Assembly: GCA_028691595.1 (NCBI GenBank)
Contig: JAQUZA010000136.1
Location: 1 to 7,730, forward strand
DNA from: Candidatus Rifleibacteriota bacterium
Lineage (GTDB): Bacteria > Muiribacteriota > Ozemobacteria > Ozemobacterales > Ozemobacteraceae
Length of the DNA: 7,730 bases
Direction: 5' to 3'
Shown here: positions 1 through 4,957 of the stretch, piece after piece
How positions within the stretch are numbered: the stretch's first letter is position 1
Layout: each line of letters starts with the position of its first letter
Made by a program: the position numbers and the translations under genes
The notes under the pieces: model-generated
Told to the model about the DNA's origin: nothing
The model's input: only the letters and a program-made list of their open reading frames with translations
The model's database searches: none

Positions 1-1734
1 CCGGTGTTGTATGAGGGTGCCGGCAGTTCGCATGTAATTGTTTCGGCGGGTTGCCCATCGTTTTGCTCATTCTGCAAAGAGTCATGGGAACAGAAACCCT
101 ATCGCGAGAACGGTGCGGCTTCGGTGCTCGACGCGGCCCGCAAGCTTAAAAGCAGCATGGGGTTGCGTGAAATTTCGCTGATGACCTTTAATGCCAACAC
201 CTGCTCGCATATTTTTCAACTGGTTGAAAATTTGAGCGGCCTGTTTGAACGGGTTGCCATAAAGAGTCAACGCTTCGATGCGGTCGTTAATTCGCCCGAT
301 TTGTTAGATCTGCAGTTTGAAGCCGGAAAACGCAGCTATACCTGTGCCATGGAGGGTGTCAGCGAGCGTCTGCGGACTTTGCTGCAGAAGAATCTCGATG
401 AGTCTGCAATTCTTAAAGGCATAGATCTGTTGCTGCAACGTAATATGCGGCAGATGAAGGTTTTTTTGATTGTCACCGGTTATGAGCAGCAGGCTGACAT
501 CGATGAATTCAGGACTTTTCTCGATAAGGTTGTGGCGCGTTGCCAGGCTGCCGGTTCGCGCCCGCGTCTGACTTTTTCTTTTGCTGTTCTGTTCAGAGCT
601 CCGCAGACACCGATGCAGTTCGCACCGGTTCGTGGCGGTGCCGAAGCATTGGCAAAGCTGGCGGGCAATCTGGTAACAGTGGTCACTGCTGCAGGTTTCG
701 AGGCAAGAATCAGCAGCGGGCCCGAAGATGCTCTGGTATCTGAATATATTGCCTTTGCTGACCGACGGCACACGCCTGTTCTGGTCGAAGCTTCGGTTGA
801 TCAGGGTTTGCGTTACCGGGGTGAAGTTTCGCGCCGGGTTCTTGAATTCTGGCGTGCGGCCCTGAAAAAGCGAGGGCTCAGGTCGCTTTGCGAGCAAGCG
901 CGCGAACTCGATACCGTCTTCCCATGGGATGACACCGACCCGGGTATCAGCAAAGCTTTTCTCTGGCAAACCTGGCAGAATCTGCAGATTGGCAGCGAAA
1001 TCAGGGCCTGTCTTGCGCCGCCCTGGGGTACAGGCCATTGTTCTGGTTGCGGAGCCTGTGCGTCGCCCCGGGAGATTGCCAGTCTGAACAGCAGCGGGCC
1101 AAATGCTCTCACCAGGCTGAAATTGCCACCAGATGTCGCCAGACATGCTTTGTGGCTGCTGTTTTTTATTCCTGAAAAATGGGCTTTCTGCAGTCGTGAA
1201 TTTATCAAAGCGGCTCTGGCCCGCCGTCTGATGCTTGATTACCCTTCTTTAACAGACGGTTTCATGAGTGTCGAGCTTGTCGAGCCAGATTTTTTCTGCT
1301 GGGGGCAGGCGATTGCCAGGCTAAACTTCAGGGTTGAACCGGTGTTAACTTTTAATGATGCTCAGAGCCATGGCCGGGCCGACGATATAGGCCTGTTAAA
1401 AGTCATTCGCCCGGGCAAAAAAGCAGAAGAGACCTCTTTCCCGGTGGTGCTCGAGGCAGAAGGCAGGGGTGGCTCACCTGATGCTTCGGTGGCGCGTGAC
1501 ATCGATGCGCTTCTGACCAGATATGCCCTCAAAAACCAGAAACAGCGCCAGAATGGCTGGTTAAACTGGCAGATTAATCAGGGGCAGGCCCGCAAAGCTG
1601 GTATTGAAAAAATAAGCCTTGAAGAAAACACTGGTAGACTGAGAATTCGGTTGGTGAGATGGCCAGAACTCTTTTTGTTAAATCGTCTTGCCGCTGACCG
1701 GGCACTTAAAGTCACTCTGGAAGGCCTTAGTTGA
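1..1734 (+). CDS. Radical SAM protein, N-terminally truncated by the window edge (possibly a B12-binding radical SAM type)
   Basis: The frame is open at base 1 and 577 codons are visible (numbered from the codon at base 1). A CxxxCxxC motif at C18, C22 and C25 is the [4Fe-4S] site of the radical SAM superfamily, which uses S-adenosylmethionine to start radical reactions. The EGVSERLR segment (about 118-125) and MKVFLIVTG (152-160) resemble the barrel of B12-binding radical SAM proteins. FPWDDTDPGISKAF (307-320) followed by C337 and a CxxCxxC cluster (C347, C350, C353) resembles the tail of the TIGR03960-like group and could hold a second Fe-S cluster. Residues about 375-577 match nothing I recognise. 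In related proteins a cobalamin-binding domain precedes the radical SAM domain, so the true start probably lies upstream, but this is inferred. The substrate is unknown. The gene ends 118 bp before ilvE, which has its own promoter. Superfamily assignment is firm; subfamily is tentative. Confidence 0.85.
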   Translation, partial: PVLYEGAGSSHVIVSAGCPSFCSFCKESWEQKPYRENGAASVLDAARKLKSSMGLREISLMTFNANTCSHIFQLVENLSGLFERVAIKSQRFDAVVNSPDLLDLQFEAGKRSYTCAMEGVSERLRTLLQKNLDESAILKGIDLLLQRNMRQMKVFLIVTGYEQQADIDEFRTFLDKVVARCQAAGSRPRLTFSFAVLFRAPQTPMQFAPVRGGAEALAKLAGNLVTVVTAAGFEARISSGPEDALVSEYIAFADRRHTPVLVEASVDQGLRYRGEVSRRVLEFWRAALKKRGLRSLCEQARELDTVFPWDDTDPGISKAFLWQTWQNLQIGSEIRACLAPPWGTGHCSGCGACASPREIASLNSSGPNALTRLKLPPDVARHALWLLFFIPEKWAFCSREFIKAALARRLMLDYPSLTDGFMSVELVEPDFFCWGQAIARLNFRVEPVLTFNDAQSHGRADDIGLLKVIRPGKKAEETSFPVVLEAEGRGGSPDASVARDIDALLTRYALKNQKQRQNGWLNWQINQGQARKAGIEKISLEENTGRLRIRLVRWPELFLLNRLAADRALKVTLEGLS

Positions 1735-1759
1735 AGTCACTGCCGTCGGGTAAAATAAC

Positions 1760-1789
1760 TTGATATCAGCGGTCGTGAAGGCATATAAT
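1760..1789 (+). promoter_or_regulatory. Sigma-70-type promoter for the aminotransferase-phosphatase pair
   Basis: TTGATA (1760-1765) and a perfect TATAAT (1784-1789) are separated by 18 bp. Transcription would start near 1796, giving a leader of about 57 nt before the ATG at 1853. A strong Shine-Dalgarno sequence, AAGGAAGG at 1838-1845, lies 7 nt before that ATG. The match to consensus is close and it sits in the only gap upstream of the gene; promoter activity itself is inferred. Confidence 0.7.
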
Positions 1790-1801
1790 CACAGGGTTAT
1801 G

Positions 1802-1815
1802 GTATTTACAAATAC
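1802..1815. promoter_or_regulatory. Operator-like dyad just downstream of the ilvE promoter
   Basis: GTATTT-AC-AAATAC is a perfect 6+6 bp inverted repeat with a 2-bp centre. It lies about 6-20 bp after the predicted transcription start, a place where a bound repressor would block transcription. It is AT-rich and short, so chance is possible, and no regulator gene is visible in the window. Confidence 0.3.
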
Positions 1816-1852
1816 AGGCCATGGCCAGATATAAAGCAAGGAAGGAAAGGTT

Positions 1853-2956
1853 ATGAGAATCGCTGTTCACCAGCTTCCCGAAAGCGAACTGAAGCCTCTG
1901 ATTCACGACACCAGCAAGCTTGGCTTCTGCAAGTATTTTACTGATCTCATGTTTACCATGGATTTTTCAGAAGAAGACGGCTGGGGCAATCCGCAGATCA
2001 AGAAACTGCAACCCTTCACTATTGAACCATCTTCGCTGGTTCTTCACTACGCCCAGGAAATTTTTGAAGGTCTCAAGGCTTTCAAGGGCAAAGACGGTGT
2101 GGTGCGTTTTTTCAGGCCTGATATGAACGCCAAGCGTTTTAACCGTTCGGCTGACCGCCTTTGTATGCCGCATTTTCTCGAAAATGATTTTCTTGAAAGC
2201 ATCAATGCCATTGTTTCGATGGAGCAGCGCTGGGTTCCTGACAGCAAGGGTGCGGCTCTTTATATCAGACCTTTCATGTTCGCCACCGACAGCACTCTCG
2301 GGGTGCGCGCCTCTTCGAACTATATCTATTGCGTGATTCTCAGCCCGGTTGGCCCCTATTACCAGGAAGGCTTCAACCCGGTCAGCCTCTATGTTTCTGA
2401 TGAATACACCCGTGCTGCCAAAGGCGGCCTCGGAGAAGCAAAGACAGGCGCTAACTACGCTGCCAGCCTTCTTGCCGGCCGCAATGCCCGCAAAAAGGGC
2501 TGCGCTCAGGTTCTCTGGCTAGATGGTGCCGAACATCGCTATATTGAAGAAGTCGGAGCCATGAATATTTTCTTTGTCTTTAACGGCAACACTCTTGTGA
2601 CACCAAAGCTGAATGGCAGCATACTGCCGGGCGTAACCCGTGACAGCGTTCTCAAGCTTGCCCCGATGCTCGGTCTTAAGGGCGAAGAGAGAACCATTTC
2701 GATCGATGAAGTCATCGGTGGCATTTCGACCGGTTCGATTACCGAAGTCTTCGGAACAGGCACAGCAGCAAGCATTTCTCCGGTTGGCAACCTTCAGTAT
2801 CGTGGCCTCGACTATATAGTCAATGGTCGCAAGGTCGGGCCGATCGCCCAGCAGCTGTATGATACCCTGCTCGGTATCCAGCATGGCGAAATCGAAGATA
2901 CCTTTGGCTGGACAGTTCCCCTCCAGAACCCTGAAGAAAAAGTACTCACCGTGTGA
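1853..2956 (+). CDS. ilvE: Branched-chain amino acid aminotransferase (class IV PLP fold, type II BCAT)
   Basis: This cytoplasmic enzyme transfers an amino group between glutamate and the 2-oxo acids of valine, leucine and isoleucine, the last step of their synthesis and first of their breakdown. The 367-residue protein has the type II BCAT landmarks: LHYAQEIFEGLKAF (64-77), YIRPFMFATD (137-146), the PLP-binding lysine K197 in EAKTGANYAASL, then QVLWLDG, EEVGAMNIFFV, SILPGVTRDSV and EVFGTGTAA. Its length fits the 350-370 residue type II group rather than the roughly 309-residue E. coli IlvE. The CxxC redox centre of mammalian BCATs is absent (AASIS in its place). The ATG at 1853 is well supported by AAGGAAGG 7 nt upstream. 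The 3' end overlaps the next gene by 4 bp. Family assignment is firm; preferred substrate cannot be read from sequence. Confidence 0.95.
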   Translation: MRIAVHQLPESELKPLIHDTSKLGFCKYFTDLMFTMDFSEEDGWGNPQIKKLQPFTIEPSSLVLHYAQEIFEGLKAFKGKDGVVRFFRPDMNAKRFNRSADRLCMPHFLENDFLESINAIVSMEQRWVPDSKGAALYIRPFMFATDSTLGVRASSNYIYCVILSPVGPYYQEGFNPVSLYVSDEYTRAAKGGLGEAKTGANYAASLLAGRNARKKGCAQVLWLDGAEHRYIEEVGAMNIFFVFNGNTLVTPKLNGSILPGVTRDSVLKLAPMLGLKGEERTISIDEVIGGISTGSITEVFGTGTAASISPVGNLQYRGLDYIVNGRKVGPIAQQLYDTLLGIQHGEIEDTFGWTVPLQNPEEKVLTV

Positions 2957-3789
2957 AGATTCCGAACGAAATTCCCTTAAGGCACCCCGATGCCTTTCAT
3001 GTCATCGGGGTCGCTTTTTCGGCGGCAAAGATTATCGAAAAGATCTATGCCGGCGATTTTACCACTGAATTTAAAGATGGCGAAGAGCCGGTGACTGCTG
3101 CCGATCGGCAATCTGATCTTCATATCATTTCTGAATTGCGTTCCCGTCACCCGCATGACCGTATTCTCAGCGAAGAACACGGGCTGAATGAGCCGCCGGC
3201 TTTCAACAACCGGGTCTGGTTCATTGACCCGATCGATGGCACCAGCGAATTTATCAAGCGCAGCGGCGAATTTGCCATTCAGATCGGGCTGGCGGTTGGC
3301 GGCAGCCTCGACTTTGGTCTTGTTTACCAGCCGATCGGGCGCAATCTCTACGTTGCCGCCAGAGGCGAAGGCTGCTGGTGGTATAACCCCGCTTCGGGCT
3401 GGCAGAGATTGCAGATCAGCCCGCGTGGAAGTTATTTGCGCCTGGCAGTGAGCCGTTCGCACCCATGCCCGCTTGGCCGCAGCGTTCACGAAAAGCTTTC
3501 GGGAACGGGCGTTTTCGCCTGTGGTGGGGTGGGGCTCAAATTGATGGCCATGGCTCGCGGTCTGGCAGATTATTACATTAACAGTTCAAACAAAACCAAA
3601 GCCTGGGACATCGCTGCCCCCGAAATACTTTTTGTCGAAGCCGGCGGCCAGGTCAGCGACCTTGCCGGTGGTGCCTTCAGCTACGATCCGGCAGATTTTC
3701 GCCATCGTCATGGCCTGCTTGCCGCCTGTGACCGAACTCTGCAACAGCAGGTAGTTTCCCTGGCAGGCCCACTTAAAATTCAAGCTTAA
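2953..3789 (+). CDS. cysQ: CysQ-like phosphatase of the inositol monophosphatase family (3'(2'),5'-bisphosphate nucleotidase)
   Basis: CysQ enzymes remove the 3'-phosphate from adenosine 3',5'-bisphosphate (PAP), the toxic by-product of sulfate activation and of phosphopantetheine transfer. The 278-residue product shows the Mg-dependent family motifs: PVTAAD (46-51), LSEEHG (72-77, metal ligand E75), FIDPIDGTSEFIKRSGEF (90-107, metal ligands D92 and D95) and AWDIAAPE with D219. The DGTxEFIKRxGEF stretch is closer to CysQ than to inositol monophosphatase or fructose bisphosphatase, although activity on inositol phosphates is not excluded. The start is a GTG whose last two bases lie in the upstream TGA stop (GTGA overlap). 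There is no strong Shine-Dalgarno, so translation is probably coupled to ilvE. No in-frame ATG is available before the conserved region. Family firm, exact substrate moderate. Confidence 0.85.
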   Translation: MKIPNEIPLRHPDAFHVIGVAFSAAKIIEKIYAGDFTTEFKDGEEPVTAADRQSDLHIISELRSRHPHDRILSEEHGLNEPPAFNNRVWFIDPIDGTSEFIKRSGEFAIQIGLAVGGSLDFGLVYQPIGRNLYVAARGEGCWWYNPASGWQRLQISPRGSYLRLAVSRSHPCPLGRSVHEKLSGTGVFACGGVGLKLMAMARGLADYYINSSNKTKAWDIAAPEILFVEAGGQVSDLAGGAFSYDPADFRHRHGLLAACDRTLQQQVVSLAGPLKIQA

Positions 3790-3807
3790 TAACTTTCCAA
3801 CTTGTTC

Positions 3808-3843
3808 CGATTAGAGAAAATTAGAGAATCACTAATCTAATCG
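3808..3843. repeat. Inverted and direct repeat cluster in the leader of the 70-residue gene
   Basis: CGATTAGA at 3808-3815 is perfectly mirrored by TCTAATCG at 3836-3843. Inside it, ATTAGAGAA occurs twice exactly 10 bp apart (3810-3818 and 3820-3828), and ATTAG (3820-3824) also pairs with CTAAT (3832-3836). The right arm ends 2 bp before the Shine-Dalgarno AGGTGA (3846-3851). The 10-bp period, one helical turn, suits a protein-binding site; the nested arms also allow an RNA stem that could hinder ribosome access. The function is inferred. Confidence 0.5.
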
Positions 3844-3855
3844 ACAGGTGAAAGT

Positions 3856-4068
3856 ATGATCGACCTCAAGACCTGGCTCGCGAAAAACAGCGGATTCCGT
3901 AATTACGATGATCCTGATGTCGACCCTGACCTGGTTGTCAGTCGTCACCGCAAGGCTCTGGCCGCTGCCAGATCGGCAATCAGAGACCATCTTGAACAGC
4001 AGCTCGATAGCGTAATCAAAGAAAGCTACGACAGGGATCACCAGGCAGAAAAAAATCTGCACCGCTGA
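3856..4068 (+). CDS. Small hypothetical protein, 70 residues, acidic N-terminal patch and charged helix
   Basis: I do not recognise this family. The ATG at 3856 has AGGTGA at 3846-3851, 4 nt upstream, which supports translation. The product starts MIDLKTWLAK, then has an acidic, proline-containing patch YDDPDVDPD, followed from about residue 28 by a stretch rich in Arg, Ala, Glu and Lys that looks like one long helix (SRHRKALAAARSAIRDHLEQQ). There is no signal peptide, membrane segment or cysteine, so it is probably a soluble cytoplasmic protein. It stands alone: 66 bp after the cysQ-like gene and about 215 bp before the next gene, with a repeat-rich leader. It could be a small regulator or adaptor, but nothing in the sequence shows that. 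That it is a gene is likely; its function is unknown. Confidence 0.6.
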   Translation: MIDLKTWLAKNSGFRNYDDPDVDPDLVVSRHRKALAAARSAIRDHLEQQLDSVIKESYDRDHQAEKNLHR

Positions 4069-4103
4069 TTCTTGCTGACCAACCTGACTGCAGCCTGAAA
4101 ATT

Positions 4104-4118
4104 TGTGCACGGTGCACA
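4104..4118. promoter_or_regulatory. Perfect 15-bp palindrome, operator-like
   Basis: TGTGCAC-G-GTGCACA is a perfect 7+7 bp dyad around one central base, in the gap between the two small genes. A further GCACC at 4121-4125 can pair with GGTGC at 4111-4115, so an RNA copy could form an alternative hairpin. No T-run follows, so it is not a typical terminator. It lies about 100 bp upstream of the promoter at 4219-4247. A regulator site is an inference. Confidence 0.4.
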
Positions 4119-4190
4119 GGGCACCCGAAAAAGTGTGAAGCTGCTGAACCATCAGGGAAAGAAGGATAAATTTGTCTTTAAGTCTGCATC

Positions 4191-4236
4191 AAAGGCGGGG
4201 TTTGTTAAAAAAAATGATTTGCAACCGGCCTTTTTT
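4191..4236 (+). terminator. Possible imperfect intrinsic terminator after the 70-residue gene
   Basis: AAAGGC (4191-4196) can pair with GCCTTT (4228-4233), and GGTT (4199-4202) with AACC (4223-4226), leaving small internal loops and an A-rich apical loop with eight consecutive A. The right arm runs into six T (4231-4236), followed by GC and four more T. The stem is interrupted, so strength is uncertain. It would end the transcript of the preceding small gene, 123 bp after its stop. Confidence 0.4.
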
Positions 4237-4247
4237 GCTTTTATAAT
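4219..4247 (+). promoter_or_regulatory. Sigma-70-type promoter for the 100-residue gene
   Basis: TTGCAA (4219-4224) and a perfect TATAAT (4242-4247) are 17 bp apart, the optimal spacing. The spacer contains the T-run of the possible terminator. The predicted start near 4254 gives a leader of about 30 nt, with AGAGGT at 4275-4280 placed 4 nt before the ATG at 4285. This supports the small gene being expressed on its own. Confidence 0.65.
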
Positions 4248-4284
4248 TGCCCCACCCGCATAAACCAGATTTTTAGAGGTAGTA

Positions 4285-4587
4285 ATGAGTAATTCAGTAG
4301 CAGTGCCAACTTTGAACCCAATCATCGAAGAAAACCATAGCGGCGCAAACGTCCTGCCCAATGAAAATTCCGTGCAGAAACCCGTTCTTAAAGTGGTGCC
4401 CCAACAACCTTCTGAACCACCTACACTGGAATCCCTGATGCAGATATATGCCTCACAACACCGCGAATGCTGGTTGTGTGAAGGAATTTCCAGAAAAATT
4501 TCCAGCGGCAAAGAAATATCTGAAGATGATAACTGGCACTTTACCTCGTGCGTACTGAGCTGGGAATATTTACACCGCCAGCCCTGA
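4285..4587 (+). CDS. Hypothetical protein, 100 residues, with a possible Cys2-His-Cys metal site
   Basis: I do not recognise this protein. A promoter, an AGAGGT ribosome site and an ATG in the right order support it as a real gene. Residues 1-46 are rich in Pro, Asn, Ser and Val with little order expected. Residues 47-97 look folded: TLESLMQIYASQHRECWLCEGISRKI, then HFTSCVLSWEYL near the C-terminus (given in pieces). C62 and C65 form a CxxC, and H85 and C89 an HxxxC, so C-x2-C-x19-H-x3-C could bind zinc. No signal peptide or membrane segment is present. A longer frame exists on the opposite strand, but it has no visible start signals. It could be a small DNA- or protein-binding factor, but that is inference from cysteine spacing only. 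Confidence 0.65.
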   Translation: MSNSVAVPTLNPIIEENHSGANVLPNENSVQKPVLKVVPQQPSEPPTLESLMQIYASQHRECWLCEGISRKISSGKEISEDDNWHFTSCVLSWEYLHRQP

Positions 4588-4630
4588 AAAACTGAGCAGA
4601 ACCGATTTTTCATTTCAGCTAAAAACCACC

Positions 4631-4669
4631 ATTCCCGCTTTTATACCCCTGGGGGTTGAAAGCGGGAAT
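4631..4669. repeat. Hairpin repeat copy A, ATTCCCGCTTT / AAAGCGGGAAT arms
   Basis: The 11-bp arms at 4631-4641 and 4659-4669 are perfect inverted complements. Between them CCCC (4646-4649) faces GGGG (4651-4655), which can extend or compete with the stem. The ATTCCCGC...GCGGGAAT arms resemble short dispersed intergenic repeats known from many bacterial genomes (compare the dRS3 type ATTCCC-N8-GGGAAT of Neisseria). It lies 43 bp after the 100-residue gene and may also slow transcription or protect the mRNA 3' end, but it lacks a T-run. Confidence 0.7.
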
Positions 4670-4725
4670 TTCATCAATAGCTGGTGCTCTGTCAACATCG
4701 AGTAGACAAATCGACTATCTTAACT

Positions 4726-4755
4726 CGTCATTCCTGGCGTAGACCCGGAATGACG
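4726..4755. repeat. Hairpin repeat, CGTCATTCC / GGAATGACG arms
   Basis: CGTCATTCCTGG (4726-4737) pairs with CCCGGAATGACG (4744-4755) with a single mismatch and a 6-nt loop. The CGTCATTCC end is typical of the same dispersed repeat type as the flanking copies, so this appears to be a shorter relative in which the right arm ends in the mirror image GGAATGACG. Confidence 0.65.
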
Positions 4756-4768
4756 GCAACGAATTTCG

Positions 4769-4809
4769 TCCCGCGCTTGTCCCCGGAGGGGGAAAGCGGG
4801 AATCCAGTC
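4769..4809. repeat. Hairpin repeat copy B, CCCGC / GCGGG arms ending in GGAATCCAG
   Basis: CCCGC (4770-4774) pairs with GCGGG (4796-4800), TT (4777-4778) with AA, and CCCC (4781-4784) with GGGG (4789-4792). The right arm GAAAGCGGGAAT (4792-4803) is identical to 4658-4669 of copy A, and the order CCCC, GGGG, right arm is the same, so the two are related copies about 134 bp apart in the same orientation. Confidence 0.65.
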
Positions 4810-4887
4810 CAATTGTATATCTAGAGTGTTTTAGTGCGTTTGCCCGGTGGCGAAAAATCAGCAGGTGCGTTTAAATATTTTCTGAAC

Positions 4888-4893
4888 TATAAT
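4888..4893 (+). promoter_or_regulatory. Possible -10 element of the transglycosylase-pilin gene cluster
   Basis: A perfect TATAAT lies 64 bp before the chosen TTG start. At the expected 16-18 bp upstream there is no sequence close to TTGACA and no extended -10 TG, so a promoter here would be weak or need an activator. This is a tentative call. Confidence 0.3.
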
Positions 4894-4945
4894 AAAATAG
4901 TCGATAGTGGTCGATTCAGTAAGGGAGTATCAATATTTAGGCTTC

Positions 4946-4952
4946 AGGAGGG
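4946..4952 (+). promoter_or_regulatory. Ribosome binding site that fixes a TTG start
   Basis: AGGAGGG is a full-strength Shine-Dalgarno sequence. It lies inside the longer frame that opens with GTG at 4907 and is 5 nt before the TTG at 4958, right where a signal peptide (KRALWVAG...) begins. This favours TTG 4958 over GTG 4907; the adjacent TTG at 4955 would be too close. Confidence 0.75.
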
Positions 4953-4957
4953 CATTG

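Larger units (their letters stand above)
4588..4957. other. 370-bp gene-free interval with repeat cluster and leader of the transglycosylase gene
   Basis: No convincing gene is present. The left half (4631-4809) is a cluster of hairpin-forming repeat-like sequences, listed separately. The right half is AT-rich and holds a TATAAT at 4888-4893 without a good -35 partner, then a leader with TCGAT twice (4901-4905 and 4911-4915) and the ribosome site of the next gene. Confidence 0.6.

Noticed and set aside
304..1146. 280-codon open frame on the - strand inside the radical SAM gene
   Set aside because: It is antisense to a gene with clear catalytic motifs, and its translation has no recognisable domain and an unnatural composition rich in Arg, Ser, Pro and Thr.
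1817..1826. GGCCATGGCC palindrome in the ilvE leader
   Set aside because: It is a short perfect palindrome, but a 10-bp GC-rich dyad without loop cannot fold as a hairpin and may be chance; no second copy was seen.
2977..3489. 170-codon open frame on the - strand inside the CysQ-like gene
   Set aside because: It lies fully antisense to conserved phosphatase motifs and lacks a ribosome site or family match.
3832..4152. 106-codon open frame on the - strand over the 70-residue gene
   Set aside because: The + strand frame has a good AGGTGA ribosome site; the antisense frame has no supporting signal.
4172..4246. Possible 24-codon frame starting with TTG after AAGAAGGA
   Set aside because: It runs through the terminator-like stem and the promoter, has a weak start codon, and its product is low in complexity.
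4152..4613. 153-codon open frame on the - strand over the 100-residue gene
   Set aside because: It is longer than the + strand gene, but I see no ribosome site before its start, its product is a cysteine- and serine-rich mix with no domain, and the + strand has promoter, Shine-Dalgarno and ATG in order.
4907..4957. Upstream GTG start for the transglycosylase, adding 17 residues
   Set aside because: It would put a non-signal sequence before the signal peptide and bury AGGAGGG inside the gene; TTG at 4958 fits better.
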